From: Mucilaginibacter tundrae
GTDB lineage: Bacteria > Bacteroidota > Bacteroidia > Sphingobacteriales > Sphingobacteriaceae
Direction of reading: 5' to 3'
DNA length: 64,000 nt
Assembly: GCF_013408825.1 (NCBI RefSeq)
Contig: NZ_JACCBZ010000011.1
Location: 73,953 to 137,952 of the forward strand
Below are positions 1 to 9,102 of the stretch, one piece after another; within the stretch, counting starts at the first letter, position 1; every line of letters starts with the position of its first letter. A program made the position numbers and the translations under genes. A model generated the notes under the pieces. That model searched no databases. It saw only the letters and a list, made by a program, of their open reading frames with translations, and was not told where the DNA came from.

Positions 1-1386
1 GCACCCTTAAAACCAAGTAATACGTTCGGGCCAGCCGATAGTTACACTATTAATCCTGCATTGCCCAGCGGGCTATCATTGGATAAATTCGGAACGATTA
101 GTGGAACACCGCTTGTTGCTACCCCCGCGGCACTTTATACAGTAACGGCTACGAATGTTACGGGTAGTTCAACTTATGTATTAAGATTCAGCGTACAACC
201 GATGTCTCCGCATATAACTTATCCTCCTTTTGCAACCTTTATAGCTGGGGTTTGTATCCCCGATCTTGAAAAGGATCCGGTAAAAAAGGCTAATGATGAA
301 ACTACATTGGTGTATAACCATCAGCGTATTATACCACTAGTTTTAAGCCCTACTCCAGTAGCTACCGGTAGTCCTTCACCCATAAACTACTCAGTTTCGC
401 CAGCTCTGCCTGCAGGCCTGATACTAAACGCTTTAACAGGAGATATTTCGGGTACTCCTACCACGGCCACCCCTGTGGCTAAATATACTGTTACCGCTTC
501 TTACACAAATGATCCGCCAAGCACTGCTGACATTATGATCGCTGTAATTACAAATCCGGATATAGTTAGTACCCCTGCAACCATTTCATTTGTAGGCCAG
601 GGCGATATTCAGCAATCACTAACCACCGGTTCAAAAATACCGGCAAGCACCGGGATTGGGGTTGTTTACAGGGAGAACTCTAATATTAAATATAAATGGC
701 TGCACCACATCGAGATTGATTTTTCTGTAAATGTGGCCTCTACCGTTGATACGATAAAATCAGTTAATGACCCCACAACAAATATGGTTACCAACAAAAG
801 CGCGTTTGGTAATAGTGTTTTGCTCCCGCTTAATTCAGGCGAGGCGTTTTCATTTAGGGGGTTGGCTTATTTTACTGAACGGGGAGGGCCTAATGGGAAT
901 TATCAACGAAATGCAGGTGCAATACCGGTAGGAACTGTCTTGTCCGGCTTGGATATAGCCGTGCAGGGGTCAAACAGGAATTGGGAATATGACAGTAACG
1001 ATAAATCTGTAACACTTATACAGGCATCGCAATTAAGCGTGTATACAGGTATTTTTCACGAATTTATTACGCCTACAGCTGCTAATAGTTATGGCCAAAA
1101 TGCTTCGGTTACTATAGGGATAGGGTATTCAGGCAGGTTTATTATGGGCGATGTTGCCCAAACCAGTAACAGCGCGCTAAGGCAAAGTTTATTGGGCACG
1201 ACACAAACATCCTTTAATGGTTATGAAGTAAAACTAGGCTTGCGTTTTTATAATATACAGGCCGAAGTTCATTTGCCATTCTTAAGTGGCAAGTCGAGTG
1301 TACCGGGTCTATCAGGCGCGCAGCCTTATACATTTATCGGATTTACCGGTGGTTTCCCGATCGATCTGACCAGCAAATCTAATTAA
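1..1386 (+). CDS. Putative Ig (He_PIG) repeat surface protein, C-terminal part
   Basis: The frame is open from base 1 to a stop at 1386, so the gene begins upstream of the window and only its last 461 codons are seen. Two stretches have the 'LPxGLxLx...G.IsGTP' signature of the putative Ig (He_PIG) domain: around residues 20-35 (LPSGLSLDKFGTISGTP) and again near 135-155 (LPAGLILNALTGDISGTP). These domains are common in secreted and surface adhesin-like proteins of Bacteroidota. The C-terminal 270 residues have no motif I recognise and no obvious type IX sorting tail. The gene ends 34 bp before a patatin-like gene on the same strand, so co-transcription is possible. Function beyond cell-surface repeat protein is unknown. 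Confidence 0.6.
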   Translation, partial: APLKPSNTFGPADSYTINPALPSGLSLDKFGTISGTPLVATPAALYTVTATNVTGSSTYVLRFSVQPMSPHITYPPFATFIAGVCIPDLEKDPVKKANDETTLVYNHQRIIPLVLSPTPVATGSPSPINYSVSPALPAGLILNALTGDISGTPTTATPVAKYTVTASYTNDPPSTADIMIAVITNPDIVSTPATISFVGQGDIQQSLTTGSKIPASTGIGVVYRENSNIKYKWLHHIEIDFSVNVASTVDTIKSVNDPTTNMVTNKSAFGNSVLLPLNSGEAFSFRGLAYFTERGGPNGNYQRNAGAIPVGTVLSGLDIAVQGSNRNWEYDSNDKSVTLIQASQLSVYTGIFHEFITPTAANSYGQNASVTIGIGYSGRFIMGDVAQTSNSALRQSLLGTTQTSFNGYEVKLGLRFYNIQAEVHLPFLSGKSSVPGLSGAQPYTFIGFTGGFPIDLTSKSN

Positions 1387-1420
1387 ACCGATTAACTAAC
1401 CTGTTTAAAATCACAATATA

Positions 1421-3283
1421 ATGATTGATAACCCAATACTTGATAAACCCTTTGATAATATAGCGATAGCTTTCTCAGGGGGAGGGTTTCGCGCGGCAGC
1501 ATTCGCGCTTGGAACTTTATGTTACCTGGACAGAATTGGTTTAACCAACCAGATCAATTATGTATCGTCAGCATCCGGCGGCACCATAACTAATTTGTTA
1601 TACACGTCCAGCCTTAAACAGGATATACCATTTAATACGTTTTATAAAAATGCATTGGCTGCACTAGATGGTGAGCAACTGCTTACTGCAGTATTGACGC
1701 TTTTAAATGATGATAAACAATGGCCAGAACCTGGCAGCGAAAAGGAGCGAAACCTGATAAACTCTTTCGCCAGGGTATATGACAGCAATCTGTTTTTTAA
1801 CGGGCAAACTTTATCGGTATTTTGGAATGATAACAGAAAAGGACTGGAAATTTGTGCCAATACTACTGAATTTTACAGAGGGTTGAGCTTTCGTTTTCAA
1901 ACAGATGGTATCGATAGTTCAAAAGAGCTTACCGGGAATTTTTACCTGCATTTTGATGTTACCGGTCATGTAGAGACTTTAAAGAAAATTAAATTGGCAG
2001 ATATATTGGCCTCTTCGTCTTGCTTTCCGGCGGGGTTTGAACCTATATGCTATCCTTGTGATTTTAGCCATACTGATTTAAGTATTGATGAACTTAGGCA
2101 AGGTATGCTGTATACAGGGTATGACGAGATACAGCATCCGTTAAGTTTTGTCCCTCCGCCTCACGAGCATGATCCTAAACAGCAAAATTATATTGATTCA
2201 TTTGGTTTTATGGATGGCGGCATAACAGATAACCAGGGTTTGGCCAGCCTAATGCTGGCTGATAATAAAAGAAGGAATTCTACCAATGGCAGTCCGTTTG
2301 ATTTAATGATTATAACCGATGTGGCCAGCTATTTTATGGATAGCTATATAGCACCGGAGATAAAGCCACCTGTGGGCTGGCGCGGAAAGACGATAAATTA
2401 TTTTGAAAAAACAGTAAAAAAAATAGCCGCGGTGCCGACAACTATTCTATGGGTTAGTTTGCTGGCTGTAATTGCTTGTATAGTAATCGGTTTTATATCG
2501 CCTTGTGTTATTAAAACAATCATCTGCAGTGTTTTAACCGGGCTGTTTAGTGCGGTGTTTATTCTTTCATTATTGATCAAAACCACTAATCCCACAAAAG
2601 AAATAATAAACAATATTAAAGGATTTGACCTTGAACAGGAGCTGATAAGAGCAGCCAAGTTGAAAAATATCTTCTCGGCCCCAATCATCAGTAAGTTGAC
2701 ACAGTTTTTAAGCCAAACCAAGCTGAATATTTTTGAACAGATGCTAAAAGCAAGGATCAGCTCGATGTTAAGCATGGTTATGGACGTGAATTTAAAACAG
2801 GTACGCAGACTGATCTACCAAGCGTTTTATGCTAATACGAATTATGAGAACAGGAGGATGCCGAACTTTATTTATGAGCTGAGTTTACATAATTCAAACA
2901 GCAGAAATAATAGGATAAATGATCCTGCAAGATTGACATGGACTGCAACTGGTGCTGATAAAACTCTTTTATTAGGAAATTTACAATTGATAGAACCTAT
3001 TGCGGAAAACGCAAGATTAATGGGTACAACCCTTTGGTTTGAAGATGGAGCTGCGGGAAAGCAGCTAATGAAGGATGTTATCGCAACTGGCCAGTTTACC
3101 ACCTGCATGAATTTGATTGAGTACATCATTTCGCTGCAACGCAAAAATGTTCAACTCAGTCCAGAAAATACCCAAATGATGAATAACCTGTTAGTGCAAT
3201 TGGTGAATGACATAAACGAATTTAAAAAAGACCCTTATTGTATGTATAATGGAAAGATACCTGCTGTTGTTTTTAAGTATTAA
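1421..3283 (+). CDS. Patatin-like phospholipase with internal membrane segments
   Basis: 620 residues. The oxyanion-hole motif GGGFR is at residues 20-24 and the predicted nucleophile is Ser52 in SSASGG, where the first Gly of the usual GxSxG elbow is replaced by Ser. The second catalytic element, DGG in FMDGGITDNQG, lies near residue 265, and ASSSCFPAGF (about 203-212) is the usual patatin block before it. This supports a Ser-Asp dyad lipid acyl hydrolase. Unlike simple patatins it has two strongly hydrophobic stretches near residues 340-390, suggesting membrane anchoring, followed by about 230 residues without a recognised domain. It follows the Ig-repeat gene by 34 bp. The substrate cannot be told from sequence. 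Confidence 0.8.
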   Translation: MIDNPILDKPFDNIAIAFSGGGFRAAAFALGTLCYLDRIGLTNQINYVSSASGGTITNLLYTSSLKQDIPFNTFYKNALAALDGEQLLTAVLTLLNDDKQWPEPGSEKERNLINSFARVYDSNLFFNGQTLSVFWNDNRKGLEICANTTEFYRGLSFRFQTDGIDSSKELTGNFYLHFDVTGHVETLKKIKLADILASSSCFPAGFEPICYPCDFSHTDLSIDELRQGMLYTGYDEIQHPLSFVPPPHEHDPKQQNYIDSFGFMDGGITDNQGLASLMLADNKRRNSTNGSPFDLMIITDVASYFMDSYIAPEIKPPVGWRGKTINYFEKTVKKIAAVPTTILWVSLLAVIACIVIGFISPCVIKTIICSVLTGLFSAVFILSLLIKTTNPTKEIINNIKGFDLEQELIRAAKLKNIFSAPIISKLTQFLSQTKLNIFEQMLKARISSMLSMVMDVNLKQVRRLIYQAFYANTNYENRRMPNFIYELSLHNSNSRNNRINDPARLTWTATGADKTLLLGNLQLIEPIAENARLMGTTLWFEDGAAGKQLMKDVIATGQFTTCMNLIEYIISLQRKNVQLSPENTQMMNNLLVQLVNDINEFKKDPYCMYNGKIPAVVFKY

Positions 3284-3330
3284 AAAACGGGATAGTGATT
3301 TTTCCGTCTGATTTTTTGATACAATGCATC

Positions 3331-3378
3331 ATAAAAAAGAAGGGTTATCGTTTACAAACGATAACCCTTTCAAAAAAA
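3331..3378 (-). terminator. Strong hairpin terminator between convergent genes
   Basis: A 14-bp inverted repeat (3340-3353 / 3356-3369, arms AAGGGTTATCGTTT) has an A-run on its low-coordinate side, which becomes a U-tract for minus-strand transcripts. It lies between the patatin gene and the convergent LLM oxidoreductase gene and probably ends the latter. The stem may also stop plus-strand transcription. Confidence 0.8.
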
Positions 3379-3396
3379 CAATCAATCATTAAAAAA

Positions 3397-4401
3397 TCAG
3401 ACTTTCGCAAAAGTGCTTTTATGCACGGCCTCCGCGAATAGTTTGTAAGATCTTAAGCGCGCCTGGTGATCGAAAATATGCGAGGTTGCCATTATTTCAT
3501 CAATGCCGGTTTCATCTGCAAATTGCTGTAATTCACGGGTTATTTTTTCCGGACCGCCTATAAAAGCGTAGGCTAACATACCCATAATGTGATCTTTTTC
3601 AATTCCGTTCCAAATCGTACTCATATCTTTTACAGGCGGTTGCAATAAACGGCGCTTGCCGGTGATCACACCCATGAAAAATTGTTTAACCGAGGTAGAC
3701 AGATATTCCGCTTCCTCATCTGTATCAGCAGCTACCACATTTACACAAGCCATTACATAAGGCTTTTGCAGGTATTGCGATGGCTTAAAGTTGTTACGGT
3801 ATATTGCTATCGCTTCCCTAAAATAGGTTGGCGCGAAGTGACTTGCGAAAGCGTAAGGTAAGCCCATGGCGGCGGCAAGATGCGCGCTATCAGTACTGGA
3901 ACCTAGGATCCAGATCGGGATATCCAAACCTTCGCCCGGTATCGAGCGGACGGCTGCGTCCTGGTTATCGGCAGAGAAAAATTTAAGTAAACTTTTAACA
4001 TCATGCGGGAAATAATGTGGCGCATTCATGTTTTCGCCACGAATGGCTTTGGCGGTAACCTGGTCGGTGCCGGGCGCGCGGCCTAGGCCTAAATCAATAC
4101 GATTAGGGTATAAGGTAGCCAATGTTCCAAACTGTTCGGCAATAACTAAAGGAGCGTGATTAGGCAGCATAATACCGCCTGATCCGACACGAATTTTTTT
4201 AGTGTTACCGGCGATGTAACTAATTAATACCGATGTTGCCGAGCTGGCAACATTCATCATGTTATGATGTTCGGCAAACCAGTAGCGGGAATAGCCCAGC
4301 TCTTCGGCTTGCCTGGCAATTTCAAGGCTTCTATGATAGGTATCTGCTATGGAGTGCCCTTCGACTACCGTAGCGAGATCAAGTACTGAATAATTAAGCA
4401 T
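3397..4401 (-). CDS. LLM-class (luciferase-like) flavin-dependent oxidoreductase
   Basis: 334 residues, the usual length for single-component bacterial luciferase-like monooxygenases. Family marks include [12 protein letters not shown] near residues 38-49, the block [22 protein letters not shown] near 73-92, and [10 protein letters not shown] near 105, all typical of the 'MsnO8-like' group with a (beta/alpha)8 FMN-binding fold. It probably oxidises a small organic substrate using FMNH2 and oxygen; the substrate is unknown. It is monocistronic, with a hairpin terminator just downstream and about 110 bp to the next upstream gene. Confidence 0.88.
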   Translation of the reverse strand: MLNYSVLDLATVVEGHSIADTYHRSLEIARQAEELGYSRYWFAEHHNMMNVASSATSVLISYIAGNTKKIRVGSGGIMLPNHAPLVIAEQFGTLATLYPNRIDLGLGRAPGTDQVTAKAIRGENMNAPHYFPHDVKSLLKFFSADNQDAAVRSIPGEGLDIPIWILGSSTDSAHLAAAMGLPYAFASHFAPTYFREAIAIYRNNFKPSQYLQKPYVMACVNVVAADTDEEAEYLSTSVKQFFMGVITGKRRLLQPPVKDMSTIWNGIEKDHIMGMLAYAFIGGPEKITRELQQFADETGIDEIMATSHIFDHQARLRSYKLFAEAVHKSTFAKV

Positions 4402-4511
4402 GAATAAATTTAAGGCTAATCCTTAATTATTATGCAATGCTTTAAAGCGATATGACGGTAAAATGATAGGGGAAAGGCGGAATGACAATTGCGTTAAAAT
4501 TGACCGTGTTG

Positions 4512-4811
4512 TTACTCCGGCATAATATTAAGCGCCTGGTAAACCTCAGCATAAAGTAAACCGCTTCCGCCACCGTAATGTATGGCAATAGGTGTGCCTA
4601 TAAATGATTCTTTTATTATCAATGTTTCGTTATTATCAATACCGCCACCAATTAATACGAGGTCAAATTTTTGATCGCTGCCAAATGCCAATGCTTCGGT
4701 TAAGCTGCTGGCTCCGGTGGCTTGCCAGCCTGGTTTGTTATTTAACAGGCGTAAAATAACCGGTAGTATCTCAGTATTTGTTCCTATAGCTAATATGTTG
4801 ATCGGTTCCAT
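4512..4811 (-). CDS. Small receiver-like (degenerate CheY-fold) protein
   Basis: 99 residues. The beginning (INILAIGTNTEILPVILRLLN) and the middle (FDLVLIGGG) look like the first and third beta strands of a response-regulator receiver fold. The expected phospho-acceptor Asp after 'DLVL' is replaced by the IGGG loop, so phosphorylation is unlikely. It lies 17 bp downstream of the AraC gene on the same strand and is probably co-transcribed with it. It may be a non-phosphorylated partner domain. The fold assignment is inference from short pattern similarity. Confidence 0.5.
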   Translation of the reverse strand: MEPINILAIGTNTEILPVILRLLNNKPGWQATGASSLTEALAFGSDQKFDLVLIGGGIDNNETLIIKESFIGTPIAIHYGGGSGLLYAEVYQALNIMPE

Positions 4812-4827
4812 TAAGCTAAGCTACAAA

Positions 4828-5736
4828 TTAAGCCCGGAATGTTGCAGGAGTGAAGGACGTTTGTTTTTTGAAGAAGTTTGAAAAGTGCGAAAGATCATCA
4901 AAACCCAAAGTGTACGAGATCTCGGCAATGTTCCAGTTGGTTTGTTTAAGCAGGATCTTGGCTTCCTGTATTACCCGGTTGCTGATGATTTGCGTAGTGG
5001 TATGGCCGGTAACTTCTTTTAATACTTTATTCAGGTGGTTTACGTGAACCGCTAATCTGTCAGCATAATCCTTTGCGGTACGCAGATTTAGCCGCTGGTT
5101 CATTGATTCTAATGGGAATTGCCTTTCCAATAACTCAATAAATAAAGAAGAGATCCTCTCCGAAGCATTTTGCGCGGTGCTGATAGCCTGCATTGGTTGC
5201 AACTTTTGCCCGTAATGGATCAGTTCCAAAACCAAATTGCGCAGCAGGTCATATTTAAATTTATAATCAGCGCCTAACTCCCTTTGCATTTTGCGAAAAA
5301 TATATTCGATCTCTTTTGATTCCTCCGCGTCCAACTGAAAAACGGGCACTTGTCCCGGTTGAAAGATAGGCAAGTCATCCAAACTAACGCCAGCTTTATG
5401 CGGGGTCAAAAAATCCGCAGTAAAAATGCAGAACATCCCTGTTTGGTCGCTATCTGCAGGCACCCAGTTATAAGGGATTTTTGGTGTGGCGAACAGTAGT
5501 GCGTTTTCACTGATGTCGATCACTTTGTCAGCATATTCTGCTTTGCTTTTGCCGCGGATCCAGCTGATCTTATAATATTCCCTTCGGCTGTAAGGCATTA
5601 TCCTTGTGCCGGTTTTTTTATCAAATAGCTTTTCCGCTTCAAATACATTAAAATGTCCAATCTCCTTCGCGATACCGCCGGGGAGCGGGGCCGCGTTCCT
5701 TTTATAAAAGTCGTTGAGTGAAGTATTGGTGATCAT
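4828..5736 (-). CDS. AraC-family transcriptional regulator
   Basis: 302 residues: an N-terminal cupin-like sensor half and a C-terminal AraC DNA-binding half. The latter shows both helix-turn-helix parts, with the hallmark IAEISYTLGFDDLSHFSNFFKKQ followed by FTPATFR at the C-terminus. Proteins of this shape in Bacteroidota often control a neighbouring oxidoreductase. Here the SDR gene lies just upstream on the same strand, separated by a hairpin, which makes it a plausible target. The gene has its own promoter candidate 17 bp before the ATG. Confidence 0.9.
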   Translation of the reverse strand: MITNTSLNDFYKRNAAPLPGGIAKEIGHFNVFEAEKLFDKKTGTRIMPYSRREYYKISWIRGKSKAEYADKVIDISENALLFATPKIPYNWVPADSDQTGMFCIFTADFLTPHKAGVSLDDLPIFQPGQVPVFQLDAEESKEIEYIFRKMQRELGADYKFKYDLLRNLVLELIHYGQKLQPMQAISTAQNASERISSLFIELLERQFPLESMNQRLNLRTAKDYADRLAVHVNHLNKVLKEVTGHTTTQIISNRVIQEAKILLKQTNWNIAEISYTLGFDDLSHFSNFFKKQTSFTPATFRA

Positions 5737-5752
5737 TAGTATTTGTAATATT

Positions 5753-5781
5753 CAAAGTTAGGCATTTGGTAAGGACACAAA
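5753..5781 (-). promoter_or_regulatory. Bacteroidota-type promoter of the AraC gene
   Basis: On the minus strand TAACTTTG (5760-5753) matches the TAnnTTTG -7 box, with TTTG 17 bp further upstream (5781-5778) near the place of the -33 element. The ATG is at 5736, giving a short leader. The -33 part overlaps the hairpin at 5775-5815. Confidence 0.5.
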
Positions 5782-5815
5782 CAAACGAGGCTCGATTAGC
5801 CCCGTTTGTTTGTGT
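5775..5815. terminator. Hairpin between the SDR and AraC genes
   Basis: Near-perfect inverted repeat of 13 bp (arms of repeated ACAAAC type) plus an inner GGCT/AGCC stem, immediately after the SDR stop codon. It probably ends the SDR transcript, although no good U-tract follows on the minus strand. Confidence 0.6.
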
Positions 5816-5822
5816 TTATAGA

Positions 5823-6587
5823 TTAGAGTGCCATACCGCCGGCAACTTCTATGCGTTGCCCGTTAACCCAGCGGGCATCCTCGGTACAAAGAAAGGCTAC
5901 AACACCACCAACGTCTTCTGCAACGCCCGGCCTGCCTAAAGCAGTTACGCTGCTGATGAATTTCTGCAATTCTTCGCTGTTTCTCAGGTGAGCCCCGCCG
6001 AAGTCAGTCATGATAGCACCTGGCGCAATCACATTTGCGCGGATTCCGCGAGCGCCTAATTCTTTAGCCAAATAGCGGGTAAATACTTCGATAGCGCCTT
6101 TCATGGAAGCATAAGCTGATGAAGCGGGCACCGTAACACGGGTTAAGCCGGAAGATACATTCACAATGCCGCCGTCATCATTCATAAGCGTTACCATTTT
6201 TTGGGTGAGGAAATAAACACCTTTATAGTGGATGTTTAACATCTGATCAAATAGCTCTTCGGTCACATCAGCAAAGGGAGAGTAGCCGCCAACGCCGCCA
6301 TTATTTACTAAATAATCAAAGTGGGTAGTGCCGAAAGTATTTTGCAATACATCCTGTAACTGAGTGGAAAAAGTGGCAAAGCTTTTTAAGTCGCCGACAT
6401 TCAATTGAAGTGCCGCGGCTTTTTGTCCGGCTTGTTGTACCTGTGCTACTACTGCTTGCGCATCATCTGCCTGGCTGTTGTAGGTGATGATCACATCAAG
6501 GCCTTTTTCGGCAAGGCGAAGGACCATGTCTTTGCCCAATCCGCGGCTTCCGCCGGTTACCAGGGCTATTTTATTTTTGTTTTCCAT
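5823..6587 (-). CDS. SDR-family NAD(P)-dependent oxidoreductase
   Basis: 254 residues, classical short-chain dehydrogenase size. The Rossmann nucleotide-binding motif TGGSRGLG is near residues 11-18, the NNGG segment (variant of NNAG) near 93, and the active site has Ser in VNVSSG and the YASMK version of YxxxK near residue 159. The family reduces or oxidises carbonyl/alcohol substrates; the substrate here is unknown. The gene is flanked downstream by the AraC regulator. A perfect 8-bp palindrome abuts the start codon and may be an operator. Confidence 0.92.
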   Translation of the reverse strand: MENKNKIALVTGGSRGLGKDMVLRLAEKGLDVIITYNSQADDAQAVVAQVQQAGQKAAALQLNVGDLKSFATFSTQLQDVLQNTFGTTHFDYLVNNGGVGGYSPFADVTEELFDQMLNIHYKGVYFLTQKMVTLMNDDGGIVNVSSGLTRVTVPASSAYASMKGAIEVFTRYLAKELGARGIRANVIAPGAIMTDFGGAHLRNSEELQKFISSVTALGRPGVAEDVGGVVAFLCTEDARWVNGQRIEVAGGMAL

Positions 6588-6588
6588 C

Positions 6589-6610
6589 TTGTATTAAAAT
6601 TATAATACAA
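6589..6610. promoter_or_regulatory. Palindromic operator candidate at the SDR start
   Basis: Perfect inverted repeat TTGTATTA (6589-6596) and TAATACAA (6603-6610) with a 6-bp spacer, beginning 2 bp upstream of the SDR ATG. Size, spacing and position suit a dimeric repressor site, but no regulator is assigned to it. Confidence 0.35.
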
Positions 6611-6726
6611 AGGTGGGGGTTAATTGAATTGTTTGTTTGAAGGATTCAATCGATTATTTGCGAAATTCAAATAATTTAGTGTATGGAGTAAATATGCTAA
6701 AATAAATTAGAAGTAATGGATGTAAC

Positions 6727-6789
6727 CATGAGCGTAGTCGAAGGGTAAGCGCAGAGGCCTGCCCGCATACTTCGACTACGCTCAGCATG
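6727..6789. repeat. REP-like inverted repeat
   Basis: The arms GAGCGTAGTCGAAG (6730-6743) and CTTCGACTACGCTC (6770-6783) are perfect complements around a GC-richer loop. Elements with this arm sequence are, to my knowledge, dispersed intergenic repeats in many Bacteroidota genomes. It sits in the gap between efp and the SDR gene. Confidence 0.65.
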
Positions 6790-6825
6790 ACGCCTTTAGT
6801 TGTGGTAACCACCTCAATTCTAATG

Positions 6826-6855
6826 AATAAAAAAGCCCTGCATAATTGCAGGGCT
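6826..6855 (-). terminator. efp terminator
   Basis: Arms AGCCCTGCA (6834-6842) and TGCAGGGCT (6847-6855) with a 4-nt loop and an A-run on the low side, which is a U-run in the minus-strand transcript. It follows the efp stop codon by about 30 bp. Confidence 0.85.
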
Positions 6856-6883
6856 CTATATTAATCGAATTATTATTTAATAT

Positions 6884-7444
6884 TTATTTCACGCGCTCAA
6901 CGTAATCGCCGGTGCGGGTATCTACCTTAACTTTATCGCCCTGGTTTACAAAAAGAGGGACTTTGATTTCTATACCATTTTCAGTAGTCGCATTTTTTAA
7001 CGCGCCTGATGAGGTGTCGCCTTTAACAGCAGGTTCGGTGTAAGTAATTTCAAGCTCAACAAAGTTTGGTGCTTGTGCCATGATAGGTTCTTCGCTCTCG
7101 AATGAAACGATAACATCCATGTTTTCTTTCAGAAATCTGGCAGCCGGGCCAAATAAAGCTTTGGGTATGCTAAACTGTTCGTAAGATGTATTGTCCATAA
7201 TTACCAAATTATCACCTTCTTCATACAAATATTGGTAATCATTGGTTTCAACGCGGCAAATCTCAACCTGTTCGTCAGTTGCTAAACGGGCTTCCACAAT
7301 CCTGCCGGTTTTTATATTACGGAATTTATCTAAATAAAATGCGCCGCCTTTGCCCGGTGTACGGTGCAGTACTTCAATAACGGTTACCAGTTCGCCGTTG
7401 AAACGTAATATATTTCCTACTTTAACTTCAGATGCTTTAGCCAT
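6884..7444 (-). CDS. efp: Translation elongation factor P
   Basis: 186 residues, the standard EF-P length with three beta-barrel domains. The N-terminal domain has the conserved loop PGKGGAF (residues about 30-36), whose lysine is the position modified in some bacteria. The C-terminal domain has the conserved tail IKVPLFVNQGDKVKVDTRTG ending in YVERVK. EF-P binds the ribosome and relieves stalling at polyproline stretches. The gene stands alone, with its own promoter candidate and terminator. Confidence 0.97.
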   Translation of the reverse strand: MAKASEVKVGNILRFNGELVTVIEVLHRTPGKGGAFYLDKFRNIKTGRIVEARLATDEQVEICRVETNDYQYLYEEGDNLVIMDNTSYEQFSIPKALFGPAARFLKENMDVIVSFESEEPIMAQAPNFVELEITYTEPAVKGDTSSGALKNATTENGIEIKVPLFVNQGDKVKVDTRTGDYVERVK

Positions 7445-7470
7445 GAGAATATGATTGTAATTTTTGCGGT

Positions 7471-7478
7471 CAAAGATA
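7471..7478 (-). promoter_or_regulatory. efp promoter -7 box
   Basis: TATCTTTG on the minus strand is a perfect TAnnTTTG Bacteroidota -7 box, 26 bp upstream of the efp ATG at 7444. I see no clear -33 TTTG at the expected spacing. Confidence 0.5.
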
Positions 7479-7555
7479 TAAAGTTATGGGAATATTTAGG
7501 GTGTGTGGATTTTTTCGGTAGACGATAAGGTTACAACGGGTTTTGTGAACAGAAT

Positions 7556-8284
7556 TTAAAGATAAAGCTGCACCATCTTTCTCCAACTGCGCGGAGCGTG
7601 TGCATAACCATGCCATGTATGAAACTGATGGCGGATACCCTTCCATCCAAGCAATTCACTAAATTCGTAGTTATCGTTTCTGAATGGATCGGTTTCACCT
7701 ATTACCAGCAACATATCAAGCCTGCGGATGTGATTAAGCAAACATTCGTCATCCATATTAGCTACAAACTGACGGGGCATGTTAAAGTAAATGTTTTCAC
7801 TGTGGTAACCATCAAATAAGTCCTTAAAACATTGAACCGGCCGGGTAAGGTCATACCTGCCGCTCATGCAAACCAACTTATTAAACAGATGCGGATGTTT
7901 TAGGGCAATGTTGGCGGCATGGTAAGCACCCATGCTGCAACCCGCGACTTCGAAATCATTGTCGGGCTTTTTGATATTCATTAGCGGCAATACTTCGCAA
8001 AGGATGTATTGCTCATACTGCAAATGGCGATTGATCCTGGCATCAGGGTGCGACCAGCCGTTATAGAAGCTTTCCTCATCGACACTATCTACGCAAAAAA
8101 GTTGTAATTCGCCACGGTTTATGCGGTCGGACAGAGCAGCCACCACACCCCAGTTCTCATAATCGTAGAAACGGCCCATGCGGGGTGGAAAAAACAGTAC
8201 CGCCCTGCCTGCGTAACCAAAAACCAACAGTTCCATATCCCGGCCAAGTCGACCGCTATACCACCGGTAATATTCCCTGTTCAT
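7556..8284 (-). CDS. Alpha/beta-hydrolase esterase (esterase-D-like)
   Basis: 242 residues. The nucleophile elbow is GCSMG (AGCSMGAYHAANIALKHP, about residues 114-131), as in esterase D/antigen 85-like hydrolases. An acid residue follows in LVIGETDPF, and His is provided by HTWHGYAHAPRSW near the C-terminus. It has no signal peptide and is probably a cytoplasmic serine esterase of unknown substrate. It lies 64 bp downstream of an SGNH hydrolase gene on the same strand and may share its transcript. Confidence 0.85.
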   Translation of the reverse strand: MNREYYRWYSGRLGRDMELLVFGYAGRAVLFFPPRMGRFYDYENWGVVAALSDRINRGELQLFCVDSVDEESFYNGWSHPDARINRHLQYEQYILCEVLPLMNIKKPDNDFEVAGCSMGAYHAANIALKHPHLFNKLVCMSGRYDLTRPVQCFKDLFDGYHSENIYFNMPRQFVANMDDECLLNHIRRLDMLLVIGETDPFRNDNYEFSELLGWKGIRHQFHTWHGYAHAPRSWRKMVQLYL

Positions 8285-8348
8285 AAGCGCGGCTATTTTT
8301 CCTGAAATATCCCTGTAAGATATTAACTTTTTGTCAAAAAATAGTTAA

Positions 8349-8942
8349 TTATCTGTTTATTAGCGCGTTTTGAATAGTGTTTTTCCAAATGAGGTAACCT
8401 TTCTCACTCAGGTGAAGGCCATCGTTTAAATAATATTCGGTATTAGGGTGGCCGTCGATATTTAGCATCGCGCTAAAAATATCTATCCATCTCCAATCCG
8501 GATGATTGTTTTTGATCTCGGCGGCAATTATTTCATTAGTATAGGTGAACTGATCAACCATTGGCCAGCGGTTAATACTTGGCTTTAATGAAATAAAATA
8601 GCAAGGTAATGAACCAAACCGTTTAGTTACTCTTTCTGTAAATTCCTGAAAAAAAATAAAGACCTCTTCAGGATGCCTTCCATCCCCTAAGTCGTTATCT
8701 CCGGCATACAAAATCAGCCTTTCGGGTTGATATCCAGTCATAGCCCGGTCGAAAAACCAGGTGCACGCGGCCAGCGTAGAGCCACCAAACCCAAGATTAA
8801 CAGGTTTAAAGTCGCGGAAATCATCAGCTAAACCAGCCCATAACCTGATAGAAGAACTCCCATAAAACAAGGTTGCCGGTTGATAATTCATTTCGGCACG
8901 CTGCTTTTCTAAACGCTTTATTTCATCTTCATACCAAAACAT
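8349..8942 (-). CDS. SGNH/GDSL-type hydrolase
   Basis: 197 residues. Block I is FYGSSSIRLW, with the nucleophile Ser in a GSSS variant of GDSL. Block II Gly is in NLGFGGS, block III is YAGDNDLGDG, and block V supplies the Asp-His pair in NDGLHLSEKGY. This is the full SGNH catalytic set for a small esterase/lipase. No signal peptide is visible. It is the upstream member of a probable two-gene unit with the alpha/beta-hydrolase gene. Confidence 0.88.
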   Translation of the reverse strand: MFWYEDEIKRLEKQRAEMNYQPATLFYGSSSIRLWAGLADDFRDFKPVNLGFGGSTLAACTWFFDRAMTGYQPERLILYAGDNDLGDGRHPEEVFIFFQEFTERVTKRFGSLPCYFISLKPSINRWPMVDQFTYTNEIIAAEIKNNHPDWRWIDIFSAMLNIDGHPNTEYYLNDGLHLSEKGYLIWKNTIQNALINR

Positions 8943-9102
8943 TATTCTTGCTATTAAGTATTGCCAAACCTAAATAAATGATTTGAAAGAAGAAGTTTTT
9001 TACAGGATATTCCACACTGATTAATGATTTGCGAGTTGTGCAATTGGTTGGTTAACTGTTTCAATCTTTGCTAAAATTCAATCTAAAAGCGATAAAAAAC
9101 AC

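Noticed and set aside
2398..2775. Minus-strand frame inside the patatin gene
   Set aside because: Antisense shadow of the membrane-segment coding region, with no independent support.
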